Source of the DNA: Vespa crabro
Taxonomy: Eukaryota > Arthropoda > Insecta > Hymenoptera > Vespidae
Reading direction: 5' to 3'
Length of the DNA: 64,000 bases
NCBI RefSeq assembly: GCF_910589235.1
Contig: NC_060966.1
Coordinates: forward strand, 5,779,320 to 5,843,319
This document shows positions 23,567 through 36,135 of this stretch, piece by piece. Below the pieces are notes generated by a model. The model saw only the letters and a program-made list of their open reading frames with translations. It ran no database searches and was not told the DNA's origin. How positions within the stretch are numbered: position 1 is the stretch's first letter; the number at the start of each line of letters is the position of its first letter. Position numbers and translations under genes: made by a program.

Positions 23567-23858
23567 ATGTGACATATAATATCAAAGACATTTTTATTTT
23601 CCAAGCGACCCAACGTACGTTGCCTCGCGTTTTAAACGCGTTCCTAAATTTTATAACAATAGCTCACAAAAAAGCCAATTTCCGAGCGTATAGAACAAAG
23701 CGCCCAGCGTCGTCTCCTTTCTATTGCCCGCCGGCCTTGGAATAAGCCATGAGAATGAGAGCTTTCAGAGCGAAGAACGAAACGCACCATTTTTTCATTT
23801 TGCTTTGATTTTTTTTTGTTTTTCTGTCGTAAAAAAATTTTATTAATTAATGCACTTG

Positions 23859-23859
<1 letters not shown>

Positions 23860-23910
<51 letters not shown>

Positions 23911-23933
23911 ATCTCTCTCTATCTCTCTCTCTT
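23860..23933. repeat. (CT)n microsatellite, partly imperfect
   Basis: Pure CT to about 23904, then TTTCT and ATCT interruptions. Confidence 0.95.
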
Positions 23934-24029
23934 TTGTCGTTAAAATAATTAGAAATTTGTCGAGTCTTCTTTGAAAACAAATCTTTCCATTTCAGCGTCC
24001 TGCTTTATTCTTAATTCATCGAATTATTT

Positions 24030-24390
24030 TTTACGAAATGTTGAAATGATCAAATTAAAAATATCATGATAAACATGATAAATAAATGAGATATTTAAAA
24101 ATTTTGAATTAACAATCAATCCATATATCTGAACGTTCTATTTTCGATCATCGAATTATAAATATTTATGAAGAATAATGATAGAATCTAATTAAAAATA
24201 ACCCAATAAAACATGATATAATGTATAAAATATTTTGATTTTTTAATTAACAATCGATCTTTTATCTTCGAATATACTTGATCAAATTATTAATACGGAA
24301 TGTCAACATCATCGAATTAATGTTAAATATCAATATTTTTCATATTTTTAATTGATACTCGATTCTTATATTCGAATATATTGAATGATA
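24030..24390. repeat. Degenerate AT-rich tandem repeat, about three units
   Basis: AATTAACAATCAAT (24107-24120), AATTAACAATCGAT (24245-24258) and the related AATTGATACTCGATT (24350-24364) recur in similar surroundings. GATCAAATTA / TCTAATTAAAA / TCGAATTAATG and TCTTCGAATATA / ATTCGAATATA also recur in the same order. Spacings of about 138 and 105 bases indicate heavy divergence. Non-coding. Confidence 0.35.
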
Positions 24391-25191
24391 TTATTTAATT
24401 TGTACGGATCGATAAAATAAAATCTCACGTTTAAGTGATAACATAAATTCGTAGAAGGATCGTTCTCATCAAGATCTATTTGAACTCGTTCGATCACGAA
24501 GTAGTAAAGGAACTTTTGCGATAGAAAGAATTCGTATTCTTGTTCGTCAAGTAGCTCTACTGTAACGATGCCGTTTAAAAGCTCCTTTTCTGTTCTTTTC
24601 CTCTCGTGGAAGACGTGTAACGAGTTGGGCACGTGAGCCTCGCTACGACGCCTAATCACAATGGTTAGCGCGATTGCGATCGCCTAATGACTGAAAAAAA
24701 TTACACTCTTGTTAAGGAATACCTACGCGATCGTACTTCAACAATCGACTTTTTCCTTCTCGTGCTGTACTACGATCTAGTACGATTAATTTTCTTTCCA
24801 CGTGAAAAACTTTTACTCGCAAATTATTTTCTGTGTATATATTTTTCTCTTTTCTTTCTAATTTTTCCTTTTTTTTTTTTTTTTATTTTTCTTTCTTTCT
24901 TCTTTTACGTTTAATCGTGCGTCAATATATATTACAATAAAACGAATGAATAAAAAGATTACGATTCCGAAAATAATCATAATTAAATAGTACCAGTATA
25001 ATATGAAAATTATTAGAACGAATAATTCATCTGAAAGGATAATTGAGATTTGTTTTCTTTTTCTTTATCTTTCTTCTCCTTTTCAAATCGTCAAAATAAT
25101 TCAATAATCGAGTAAAAAATGGAATCACGAGTGATTTACAAGAAGAGACGTTAATAAATCGTTCCTCTTTAGAAATCAATCGAGTCTCTTC

Positions 25192-25224
25192 TCGCTCTCT
25201 CTCTCTCTCTCTCTCCCTCCCTCT
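25192..25224. repeat. (CT)n microsatellite
   Basis: CT tract grading into CCCTCCCTC. Confidence 0.95.
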
Positions 25225-25247
25225 TATCTTTTTTCTGTCCCTTTTAT

Positions 25248-25483
25248 TCATTTTAAGAAAGCAGAGAAAGACAGAACTTGGAATATTTGACTGGAAGTGT
25301 TGGCGGAAGTGAGAATATCGTTATCGTTCTCCGCCTCGTTGTCGTCGTCTGGGTCGTCTTCGTCGTCGTCTTTCTCGAGTAATCCCGATAAAAGGCGGCC
25401 AGCCGAGTTTGCCGTACTTTGAATAGACCCACGGTGACAAATTAAATGGGCGGTAGAAGACAGGGCCGACGACGAGGAAACCG
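25248..25483 (-). CDS. Candidate terminal exon, acidic, unidentified
   Basis: Seen on the minus strand: a pyrimidine-rich stretch ending in CGTCGTCTTAG (AG at 25485-25484) precedes an open frame of about 78 codons that closes with TGA at 25250-25248. AATAAA follows within a few bases. The peptide begins after the acceptor with VSSSSALSSTAHLICHRGS, continues QSTANSAGRLLSGLLEK, then has an Asp/Glu/Asn-rich block (about 18 residues starting DDDEDDPDDDNEAEN) and ends DILTSANTSSQIFQVLSFSAFLK. Codon use is mixed outside the acidic block. Against: the acidic block is an interrupted GAC repeat, the downstream 3' region is itself a CT/GA microsatellite, and AATAAA is common in this DNA. No homologue recognised. 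Confidence 0.22.
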
Positions 25484-25509
25484 CTAAGACGACGAAGCGT
25501 AAGAAAAAC

Positions 25510-25614
25510 GAGGTGTGTGCGTGCGTGTGTGTATAGAGAGAGAGAGAGAGAGAGAGATAAAACAGTAGTAATAGCAATAGTAATAGTAATAGTAGTAGTA
25601 GTAGTAGTAGTAGA
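25510..25614. repeat. (GT)n, (GA)n and (TAG)n cluster
   Basis: Short interrupted GT (25512-25532), GA (25534-25557) and TAG/TAA trinucleotides (25563-25613) follow each other closely. Confidence 0.9.
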
Positions 25615-25729
25615 TTTTTAGTAACGAAAGACTCGACAATATTTTTAAAGATGTGATGTCGAAAAATTCTTACGACTTTTCTTAAACTTTTAGCTTCGCA
25701 AAAACGAGAAAAAAAATTAAGGAAGAACG

Positions 25730-25731
<2 letters not shown>

Positions 25732-25778
<47 letters not shown>

Positions 25779-25792
25779 TAATAATAATAAAA
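25732..25792. repeat. (TAA)n trinucleotide repeat
   Basis: About 19 ATA/TAA units with one TTAATAA interruption. Confidence 0.95.
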
Positions 25793-26027
25793 GTAAATAA
25801 AAAAAATAGAAGGGAAAGAGTAGTGATGATAAACTTGCAACTTTAATTACAACGACGACGCTAGTGGTAACAATAAATGAAGAACGTTAATAGCAACTTA
25901 TCGATTCCCAGAGGCACGTTACACTATCGAAACATTTCCGATAACCCAATCGTGAGCTCGTTCGTTTATCGTACAACTCGTGCATTTCACCCCCCTCCCC
26001 TGTTTTTTTCTTTCCTCTTGTCCCTCC

Positions 26028-26095
26028 TTTTCTTTTTTTTTTCTTTTCTTTTCTTTTCTTTTCCTTTTTTCTTTTTCTTTTCTATCGTCCGTCTC
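26028..26095. repeat. (TTTTC)n and T-rich block
   Basis: Several TTTTC units in a C-interrupted poly-T region. Confidence 0.85.
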
Positions 26096-26346
26096 GTTTA
26101 TCGACATCGATCGTAAACGTTTAGCACCTTCCTTTGACCACGGAAAAATCGTCGAGAAAAGTTAATAAAAAGTTTCACTTTTGTACGCTTTACGAGCGCT
26201 CGAGATAGATCGAGATGTATTATAATTTATTCCTTCGGTTCCCGTACGAACGTTTATCATCCAACGATAAATAAGAGAATTTTTGTTTTTCCCCTTTTTC
26301 CTTTTCTATTTTAATTTTTCTTCTTTTTTCCTTCTCCCTTTTTCTC

Positions 26347-26392
26347 TTTTTCTTTTCTTTTCTTTTCTTTTCTTTTCTTTCGTTCCTTCGGT
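26347..26392. repeat. (TTTTC)n pentanucleotide repeat
   Basis: About seven TTTTC units; the second copy of this motif within 350 bases. Confidence 0.9.
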
Positions 26393-26715
26393 CCTTTTTA
26401 AAGACAATACTTTATTCTCATCGCGCGTCGTAGAAACTCGCGTCTGCGTGGCCCGACACGTGCATTCGAACTCGAACCAGACGAAGTAGATTTACGGCCG
26501 AGCGCGGTCACAATTTCGTCATAAATTACGGCGATACTACGAAATACGGCAAAGAGAAACCCACCCCACGCCTCTACAATCATTATCCGTCAAAGTTTAA
26601 CGTCTCTTGTGAGTGTACACCTCGTTGGTACACCCTCTATGGATACCGAGCTACCATATACTCCCTCGTTATATTCGATAAAAATAAATACGACTTCGTA
26701 GCTTTCGACTATACA

Positions 26716-26741
26716 AAAAAAAAAAGAAAGAAAAAAAAGAA

Positions 26742-26777
<36 letters not shown>

Positions 26778-26796
26778 GGAAGAAGAAGAAGAAAGG
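26716..26796. repeat. (AAAG)n tetranucleotide repeat
   Basis: A-rich left flank, eight or more AAAG units, then (GAA)n. Confidence 0.95.
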
Positions 26797-27374
26797 AAAA
26801 AACAAAATGATCGATTATGCACATAAACTTTAGAACGTGTTTATAATATTTCGATTATCGAAGCGTTGAATATCGATCAATTTTTTTTGTACTTGTTGTT
26901 CGAACATCTGCTATAAGATTTCTTACGGTAATATTAAAAAAAAGAAAAGAAAAAAACTAATATATTATAAAAAGTTAGAATTTATATATAATCGATTTGG
27001 TTATCAGGAATGGCGCAATTTCCTGATATTATTATTTTATTTAAACGCGATCGAAAAACGCGGTGGAATTTTTATTCCTCCCTCTTTAACGCCCTTCTCT
27101 TACGCTCCATTTCATTGCCCTTTCTCTATAGAAACTCCCTAAAGCAAGTTCTATCAGAACGAGAGACGGGACCTTACGTAGAATAATTTCACTTTGCGAA
27201 CGTTGATAAGGACTTGGGTGCATGTTACTCCGGGCTCGCATGATTGCGGAATCGCGTGACATCTACTCAGGTCTCCGTATAGAACGAACGAGCTGCGACG
27301 AGCAGGTTGATTCGACCATTCTCTCTCTTTCTTTCTCTCTTTCTTTCTCTTACTTATTTTTCGCCCTTTCGCTG

Positions 27375-27376
<2 letters not shown>

Positions 27377-27418
<42 letters not shown>
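27377..27418. repeat. (GT)n microsatellite, 42 bases
   Basis: Uninterrupted GT dinucleotides; the longest GT tract in the window. Confidence 0.95.
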
Positions 27419-27420
<2 letters not shown>

Positions 27421-28180
27421 ACAAAAAAAAAAGAAGAAGGAAATAGAAAAAACAACAATTGATTCTCAGAAGAGGATAATAGCCCTTCTATGATCGTCGA
27501 TTAATCGAATATTTTTTTATTTTTATTTTGTTTGCAACATTTTGTTGATGAATCAATCAAAATATCAAAATAAATTTTTCATTATGATGATATTTAGAGT
27601 CTGGCTATTTTGTAAAATTTGCTTTTGACGACGTGTGTCGTCCGCTTTGCGTGCTTATTTTGTTTATCGATAAATCGTGCACGGGTATATCGAGATAGGA
27701 TTATTACGTTAATGCGCGAACCTCGTCGTTTACGTTAAATAAGGTTAATGGAATGCGATCGATAACGTTACTTATCACGTACTTGACGTATGGGATTCTT
27801 AAATCAACAGGGGCTGGCGGTGATACATCGGCTATGGAAAACTTTTCGAGCGATTTTCAATCGATTCTCGAACGATTAATCAATTTTAAATGTATCTTCA
27901 GAATCTCGTGTGTTTATGTATTAAGAATTTTTATCGTATAGCTTTCGTGTTACGTTTCGATATCTTGAGAAAATTTAAAAAAGAAAATCCCATTCTTTAT
28001 AAAAGAAAAAAAAAGGAATATTTAATATTTCAACGTTCTATTATAAATAAAATTTTTATTATGATAATCGAGAGCCCAACGAAAAGAATTAATGCTGATC
28101 AATAATTAAAACAATTTTACAAGCGGAAGAAAATGTAGCAAAATATACTTTAATTTTTTCCGCAAATACATAGAGTTTAA

Positions 28181-28229
<49 letters not shown>

Positions 28230-29053
28230 TTAATTGTTGTTCCGTTATCACAGAAAATAGCATTACCAATTAGCTGGTACATATATTTAAGATTTTGGCA
28301 TGAGGTGAGGTTTTCGTTTCGAATAAAACGAACAATTTTTACCAAGCTGATAAAATATTTGCTCGATCGGGAAACGAAATTAATAATCGTGTATAAACTT
28401 TCCTGTCGAGGCTGTCCGATAAATTCGAAATACACGTTTCTCTTGGACTATTTAATAACTCGTCCGATTAAAAAATAGATCGGAACGAAAAGTCGAGGGT
28501 TTGGGAGAAGAGAGAATAAAAAAAAAGAAAACGTCGCTTCTTCTTTTAAACGAAAAGACTAATTGGTCTTAACGAAGCGTTAATTTTAAAAAAAGAAGAA
28601 AAAATAAAAAGCCAACAACTGATATCGTTTAAAAGCTTTCTCTTTACATCCGTTTATTTTGGAGACACTAGTGGATTTTTGTCTAAAACGTTTATTCCGT
28701 CCCTTCTCATAGAGTTTTAATTTTTAATTTTGTGGTCACTTCTATATTCGTTAGTAAAAACAAAGAGATAGATACAACGATATTGCTATTAAGTTTATTC
28801 CTGTTTTGTATAATTACGAAAGTATTTGATAATCGGCAATAACGAATAAGTATAAACGAATTAATTGTAAGATAAAAAATAATTCAATAATAGTAAATTT
28901 ACAGGATAATTATCATAATTAATTTATTTGAGATAGAAGAAGGAAATGTGGACATGAGATAAAAAGGAAGGAAGAAAGAAAAGAAAATCATTTTACTAAT
29001 TGCCAAAAACAAAGGGTAATATAATTGATTTTTATCATTTCTTTGGAATGAAT

Positions 29054-29055
<2 letters not shown>

Positions 29056-29096
<41 letters not shown>
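29056..29096. repeat. (GA)n microsatellite
   Basis: Pure GA, 41 bases, directly upstream of the more complex 29.1-29.46 kb segment. Confidence 0.95.
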
Positions 29097-29099
<3 letters not shown>

Positions 29100-30073
29100 G
29101 TCATCTCTCATTCATTCGAAAAACATCGCGGACGATTATTCGCCGAATCGGTTTCCATCGTGTCCGGCATAGTAGAGTTATTTATTTCCGGCAGAAATTG
29201 CACATTGTTACGTCGTCGTTACAAAATCCACGACATTATGCCACGGAAACGAATTGGCCAGCAGTGTGCATTGTCCAATGCTCATTCCACGTCGCTACTG
29301 GCACGCGGAGAGTTTATTGTTAATCGTTTTGAACTTTTTAATAGCGACCGCGGATATTCATCATCGTACTCGCCTTCGACAATACCAGACAATAAACGCC
29401 GCGTTATTATTTTCATCGTTGTATTAATAACGAGACACGAACGCATTTTACCATTTCGTATTTGATTTTATATAATCGAATTAAAATTAATATCTTTGGA
29501 GAATCCTCATTATAATTATTTCTTTTTATCTAAAACATTGAATATATTTAATACATTTTCTTTTTCCTTTAACCAGGAATATATATATATATATATATAT
29601 ATATATCTTCCCATATCAATGTATCTATATTAAAATATTTGGAGTGGTTAAAACGGACGATTATACGACGAATTTCATTGCAAATTTGAAAGACAAAGAA
29701 CCATTCTGTTTCATCAAAATTGCTGAATATATATTCGTTTTGGATATATTAATTTCAATGAGAGAGAGAAAGAGAGAGAGAGAGAGAGCGCAATGATTCT
29801 CAAAGCTTTATTATCTCGTTTTAAAACTAGGCCGAAGGAGAGGTTGTGTATTTTTGGGGGAAAAAAATAAGAAAAGAAAACAAGAAAAAAGAACAAATGA
29901 AAAAATGAGACGCCAGTTTGGACGCTAGGAAAAGCCGAGATCGATTTTGCAAATTTCATGTCGTAAATATCGGCCCGATGGAAGAGGGTCGCAGTGTGGA
30001 TGTCGCCTGTCGTTGATGTAACGAAGACGGAACGCTGTGAAGTTTCGATATGAACTCTTGGTGGATGGAAATG

Positions 30074-30153
30074 TATATAGGGTGGCTCGTCTAGAAATTC
30101 TTTTTCTAAAAATTTTCAAACTTTCTCAAACGATAAACAATATTATACAGGTG
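30074..30153 (+). mobile_element. Possible element-end fragment with two TATAYAGG motifs
   Basis: TATATAGGGTGG (30074-30085) and TATACAGGTG (30144-30153) lie 70 bases apart in the same orientation. They resemble the end motif at 9995. No inverted partner was found, so this is at most a decayed fragment. Confidence 0.2.
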
Positions 30154-31310
30154 CTTATAAAAATAAGAACGAAAGAAGGAGGGAGAGAGAGCGAAAGAGA
30201 GAGAAAAGATATTAGCGAAAAAGTATTTAAATATTAATCAATCTTTCATAAGAAACAATTTTCTATACATTGGATATCTAATTTGAATGATAGAATTTAA
30301 TTTATAATCCTTTCTTTTCGATTAGAAAATGATCTTTTTATTGAAAAAAAAAAAAAAAAAAAAAAAAGATGTACAGTTGGTTAATATCGTCAAACATAAT
30401 TATTATTATTATTATTATTATAATAAAAACACAATGTATTATATATAAATTTAAATATTTTATCTACTTGAAATAGATTAATATATGAATGTATTATTAA
30501 AGAGGGAAATCGATATAGGCACAAACTCGATACCAATAAATCTGCAAAGGAGGTTCCATAAATACCTGGAAGATATGTACGTAAGCGAAAAGGGTGCGAG
30601 TTGGTCTGCAAAACGGGCAGAGCAAGTTGGCTACAAGCCAATGGATATTTTCGTACTCTTACCCTCCACCTACCCGTCTCATCAGCCACCATATTCAAGT
30701 TCTGGTCTCCCTCTACTATTCCAACATTTACTAGTATCGGACTACTTAAATCATTCGAAACATGCTACCCGGTAGATTAGCATGGTCAGATTCAGAATGA
30801 AAAACCAAAGCGATGTATGTACTTCAATATATTCTATGTAGATATCTATGTCTCTTATGAGCACTATAAAAAGATTTCTGGGCGTTAAAATTTCGTTAGG
30901 GTCTCTCGAATAGATGGACTTTCGCTTTCAGTGCTATCGACGCGATAGTACTCTTTGATAGATCGATATACTCCTTCCTTCGTGTGGGAGAGAGCACTTT
31001 ACGCAAATAGAAGCGTTAAATATAGCCGAGTATCGAGAACATCGTGTTAAACCTTAAGGTATTAATATTATATTACAGGTATATATTATACCATACTTAG
31101 GTCTTTTTCTTTTCTTTTCTTTTATATTTGTCATTCTTACTTTTGTAATAAGATAACGTTCAATCAATATACTTATTTAATTTATAACAATGATTAACGA
31201 ACATATGATTTTAACAGCTGTCGAGTTGGTTATCTTTCCTATTCCAATCGTTATAAGTGTAAATCGTCGCCGTTTATACTCGTTCGTTCAAATAATTAAT
31301 ACTTTCGATT

Positions 31311-32230
31311 ATATCACATTTATTTAAATAATTTCAAGTTTATATGCAGTACGATTAACTAAGGTTTTAAACAATAGTACATTTGTTTACAAATTCAACA
31401 GGACGTAACGTACGTTAAATATAAAATAAATTTAATTTAATACCTTGATCCATGTAAATTCCAAACTTGAAGTTGTTGTTGCATCTATATGAACATCAAT
31501 AAAAACGAACGCTCGATCGACTTTGATAGTTATCGAGTAAAGTATTATTTAGCATTCCGACGAATAAATAACGAAATTCTCTCGTTCCATACAGTTAAGC
31601 TTAAATAATTTATATTTTCGAAAACCTTTTAATTATTTAAACAATGTACAATGTACTCGGGATATAATAAACTAATATATAAACAATAGTACATTCGCGC
31701 AAATGTTACATGACTCATAAAACGCGTTAAATATGGAATAGCTTTAATTTAATATTTCGATATAGATTAAATTTTAAACTCGAAATTTTTTTTCTCATCT
31801 AATATGAACGAAAAAACAAAATATTTGATTAACTTTGATTGTCATCGAAACAGTTTTTTTTTTCTTTTTCTTTCTTTTTTTTCCTTTTTTTTTGTTTTTT
31901 TTTTCTTTTTTTTATTCATACTTTCGACAATTTAAAAATTATTTAAACAATTAATAATATTGAAGGAATATAATTGGCTACTATTTAAACAATAATATAC
32001 TTAGTTAAACATTTCATAATTCATTCATAACGTGTAACACGTATTTAATAGGCCAATATTTACAAATTTTTATATTGCGGTCGTTGGCTATGCGTAATAT
32101 CAACAAAGAAAGACCCTTGACTGACTTTCAGAAGATTATCAGGTTAGTATCCTATAGCATTCCGACGAGTAAACATCGAAGGTCTTTCTTCCGTTCTTCA
32201 TCATTTTGAGGCAGTACACTCGTCGTGTAA
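31311..32230. repeat. Diverged tandem array of about 308-bp units, at least three copies
   Basis: Unit starts ACTTTCGA (31311), ATTTTCGA (about 31613) and ACTTTCGA (31920). Ordered internal markers recur at the same spacing. AAACAATAGTACATT is at 31369 and 31681, with AAACAATAATATAC at 31987. CGTTAAATATAAAATA is at 31413, CGTTAAATATGGAATA at 31725 and CGTATTTAATAGGCC at 32040. GACTTTGATAGTTATC-like sequence is near 31519 and 31832 with a diverged copy near 32122. AGCATTCCGACGAATAAA (31551-31568) and AGCATTCCGACGAGTAAA (32156-32173) are two periods apart. The middle unit lost the last motif and carries a T-rich insertion (31852-31914). No open frame is conserved between units. Weaker traces suggest copies before 31311 and after 32230. 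Confidence 0.7.
31512..31537 (+). repeat. Hairpin in unit 1 of the tandem array
   Basis: CTCGAT (31512-31517) pairs with ATCGAG (31532-31537), and an inner ACT/AGT can extend the stem. The homologous site in unit 2 reads TTTGAT...ATCGAA, which can still pair with one G-U; unit 3 does not clearly keep it. Confidence 0.3.
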
Positions 32231-33865
32231 CAACGAGCGCTCCCAAAGAATCTCAATTTCGTATATTTTTAATACTTCCTCGATATAATAATGATACTAA
32301 TAATTTTCTTTGTATTTTCTATATTTAGAATTACATTGCAATCTATACGTAGCAACGAAGTAATCGTGTGTTTGTATAATAAAAATTCAAAAATCGCGAC
32401 ATAAAAGTACAATGTTTGTTTGTTCGTTCGCATTTCGCGATTTATCTTGCATCGACTGATGTGCAATGCAGTCGTTAGTTTGTTGTGTCAGTTTTGCGAA
32501 TAAACTTAAGCGACTGTCCGTTAAAAAATAGCTATCGCTTATTAGAATCAGTGTATCACCGAATAGAATTTCAATCAACGTCGATGTCGATTTACTTCAT
32601 TTTTAATCACCTACGAATCATTCATTCCTCAATTTCGACCTAAATCGTCGACTGGAAGAGTGTTTTGGAGCCATCGCAAAACTACTTAAGTATTAAGAGA
32701 ATTTTTATATCCCTCGGAACACTCAATCGTAACGAGGACGAAAGGTTAATGAAATAAAGGTTAATATATAAGAAATAATGGATAATCCAATAGTATTGAT
32801 TTAAACTCGATTATATTTAACATACACTGGTATAGATTTTAAGAACACAAAACTATTTTTCTTTTTTATTTTTTCTTTTTTTTTTTTTTTTTTTTTTTTT
32901 CTTTGATTGAAACAAATAGATGTGGTACCATTGATTTTTCACGCTTTCTTCCAAGAGGCATCGAACATGATCGAGACTTTATTTGATTTTAAAAGAATAA
33001 CAACATAAAAATAGAATAATCTTTAGATCGCATGCATTTTTTAACGAGCACTCTAATGGTACTGCGAGTCTCCATATTATTCGATATTACTTGCGACATA
33101 TCGAAATCTAACGTGACGCAAATACTATCGAGTGAAAGGCTGCATATTTCATTGGATTTTCAAAATCTTTTCTTTATAATTCTAACCATATACATTAAAA
33201 TACTTTTATATATTGCTAATCGTATTTTAATGAATTAGATTAAATTCTAAAATGATATATTAAAGAAACGTTCTAAACATTTTCAGAATAAAGTTTAGAT
33301 ATGGAACGAATATTATATCGTTTGATCGAACGAGTCAAGTCTACCTAATGCATAGTAATTATTATTAGGTGTCGAAGATAGGTTCGGCGCGCGTTAGTTC
33401 GTATCGTAAACCGAGCGTGTCTCAAATTACGTGGGTGGCTGAACGCCAATTTTGTTACTCCTAGTACGCGAGCTTTTAAGCTCGTTTGTTGTCCATGGTA
33501 AAGATAATTAGTATTAGAAGCACCATAATTTTTTTCTTTTTTTCTTTTTCGTTATACTTACGATCCACCGTAAAATTTGTTAGAGATTGAAATGTTTTTC
33601 TTATTGATAATCGATGAAATTTGTCCCAACGATCCTGATTAATCTCATCGATAGTCACCGATGCGTTCTACTCATACCCGATAGAGATATGGAATGGCAT
33701 TCTCCTATCATGCTTGCGACCTAACCCAAATTGACAGCCTTGATTGCGAAGCCTTGCTGCTTGTGTATGCCTTAGGAAAACGAGCTAACGTAGGACGGAG
33801 TATTTACCTTCCAAGATACATTTAGAAACTTGACGTTAGAAAATTAAGTGTAACTTTGTGCGGCT

Positions 33866-33866
<1 letters not shown>

Positions 33867-33900
<34 letters not shown>
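33867..33900. repeat. (GA)n microsatellite
   Basis: Pure GA tract of 34 bases. Confidence 0.95.
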
Positions 33901-33904
<4 letters not shown>

Positions 33905-34479
33905 CCCAGTAGGTACCTTTGGAATGGTATCGGTTTTAAATTTAGTTAGAAACGAGTTACGACCGATTCCCCATAGGAAAATTCGTTAGGTTAAGTACTT
34001 AGACCGTCTTCGCCAGTGAAATCTCGTGGGTATCAGATGACGTTTATCTTTGAAGAGAGTTTATATCTTTGCAACTAAACATATATCTAGAGAAACTAAC
34101 GAAAATGATTTGTTTTAATACGTTAATTTGAATGTAGATACGTTTAACTACAACATATTTCACATAATTGTTGGATGATAAATGAAACGAATAAATAAAC
34201 TAATGATAAACGTTCTGATAGTAGTTGAATATAATGCATCGAGGCATTTCACTTGGTCGTTCGAATACGAAGGATTAATATTTACTAGTAGCTGTCCGCC
34301 TCGTAAACTCGTAGAAACGTTAGAACGATATAACGATCTTGAAAGCGTTACGATCGATATCATCTCGGCTTGTCGTATGTGCAAAGCGTGCCAACGCCGT
34401 TAGACGAACACCATTGGCCCGAGCTCTCGAATTTCAAGCACCGATTATCTTCCATAAAACGCGCACACGAGCGCGATAG

Positions 34480-34511
<32 letters not shown>

Positions 34512-35134
34512 CTCATCCTTCTGCTCTCACAAATTCCCTTTACTCGATGTTCGATATAAAACGATATCGACCTTTCGAAAGGATATACAAAAACTATGAT
34601 GTGATAGATTTAAATCGTATCTTCGAAAAAATGTTTGAAAAGATCCGACGAATTTCTTTGGCAATAAACGTGAATACACGCGAAAGAGCATTGCCGTTTT
34701 AATCTCTCGAAAATAAATTACACCGTAATTAATCATTCCAAGTTAATTTCCGAGCTAGTTTACTTCGTGAAGAGAAATGGGGAAGAAACACGGCAATCGC
34801 GTATTAACTTAGTCGAACGAGCTATATACGAATCCATTGATATTCCTATCGAATATATTTCTCCCTGTATGAAATCGTACGTGATAACGCGTTTTACTCT
34901 TGGAATAAGTAAATAGGTATCTTACATAGATAATAGTGCATCTTTATCGTAATAGATAGTATACGATAATGCCGAGCCATTTGATTCTTACGCGATTTCT
35001 TGAAAATCATTATTATTATCTTGTCTTACAATTATACTAATTTCGTAATTTTAAATAGGACAAAAAGCTGTTTCCTTCTCATTAACCATTTAATTGTAAT
35101 TTCATACGGTCTCGATAAGATAACGTTTGCTCTC

Positions 35135-35171
<37 letters not shown>

Positions 35172-36135
35172 AGATTCCTACTATTACAGGAAAAAGATGG
35201 ACAAGAATTTTAAACGATATCAAATGTATACTATGAATGAAATTTCAATGTATTATATTACTTTATTTTAAAATTTAATAAAAATCACAAGAAATGATAT
35301 TAAACGTTTTTTATTATTGTTCGATATCTATAGTTTTGGAGTAATAAATTTAATGAATAATGTTGAAGAGAAATTTCATTGATTTCTTTCGATGGTTAAC
35401 ATGATATAATTTACAATCGAATCGATGTCGCTTTTTAATTTGTCTTTTATTCGACATATATGTATATATATATATATCACAATGACTGGTTTATTAATAC
35501 ATTAACACGATATATCCCGTTTATTGAATTTGTTAATAAAAACAATTTTTATCTTCTCTATGTGTTATACGAGATGCAGGAAAGAAGCCGTTTCCCGCTC
35601 GGCCGATTTTGCATGGCATGAATATAAAAATCGTTCTAGTACCTCGCGGCTATATGTCCGTCAGCGATATGCGATGTTGATAAATGGCGGAGAGTGTTGA
35701 TTTATTGGACGTCGCTTAATCGAGACGTCGTTTAATACGTGGCTCGATTAACGATCGTTTCGAAAAATGAGAACGAGGATAATCGTGATTTTAGTTTATG
35801 CTGTTGAATACGCAAGTATCGAATATATTGATCGGTTGCTTCAAATCACAATTAATAAGACCATTAATGTGCTCTTTCAACCCTCAAACGCATCACATTA
35901 ATTTGTTCAATAATTACGACATACGTGATTAGATTCGATACATTTTAATTAAGAATGAAATAATAATTTATGGTCCGGTCACACAAAGCTTTTTTTTTCT
36001 CCTTCTTTCTTTTTTTGTTTTTTTTTTTTTTTTTTTTCATTTCAAAACAAAATAAATCGTGTATGAAGAAAGGATTAACGACGATCGCATCTAAACGGAA
36101 ATGAGAAAAAAGTTATGGGGATTTTATAACAACTA

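Larger units (their letters stand above)
26800..31000. other. Non-coding stretch, no gene recognised
   Basis: Includes (GT)n 27377-27418, (TA)n 28187-28227, (GA)n 29056-29096, (TA)n 29579-29606, (GA)n 29759-29788, poly-A 30343-30367 and (ATT)n 30398-30424. Segment 29100-29465 is more complex, with two overlapping plus-strand open frames. TATATAGGGTGG occurs at 30074-30085 and TATACAGGTG at 30144-30153. A plus-strand ATG frame at 30485-30775 has balanced composition but no other support. Confidence 0.45.

Noticed and set aside
24366..24659. 97-codon minus-strand open frame (contains LLDEQEYEFFLSQKFLYYF)
   Set aside because: Starts at GTG rather than ATG; the nearest upstream acceptor (ATTGTGATTAG) lacks a pyrimidine tract; the end overlaps the AT-rich degenerate repeat. 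Looks protein-like but is unsupported.
34160..34403. Overlapping open frames on both strands (plus-strand part ends ESVTIDIISACRMCKACQRR)
   Set aside because: Both strands look equally plausible and neither has splice or promoter signals, so low stop density by chance is the simpler reading.
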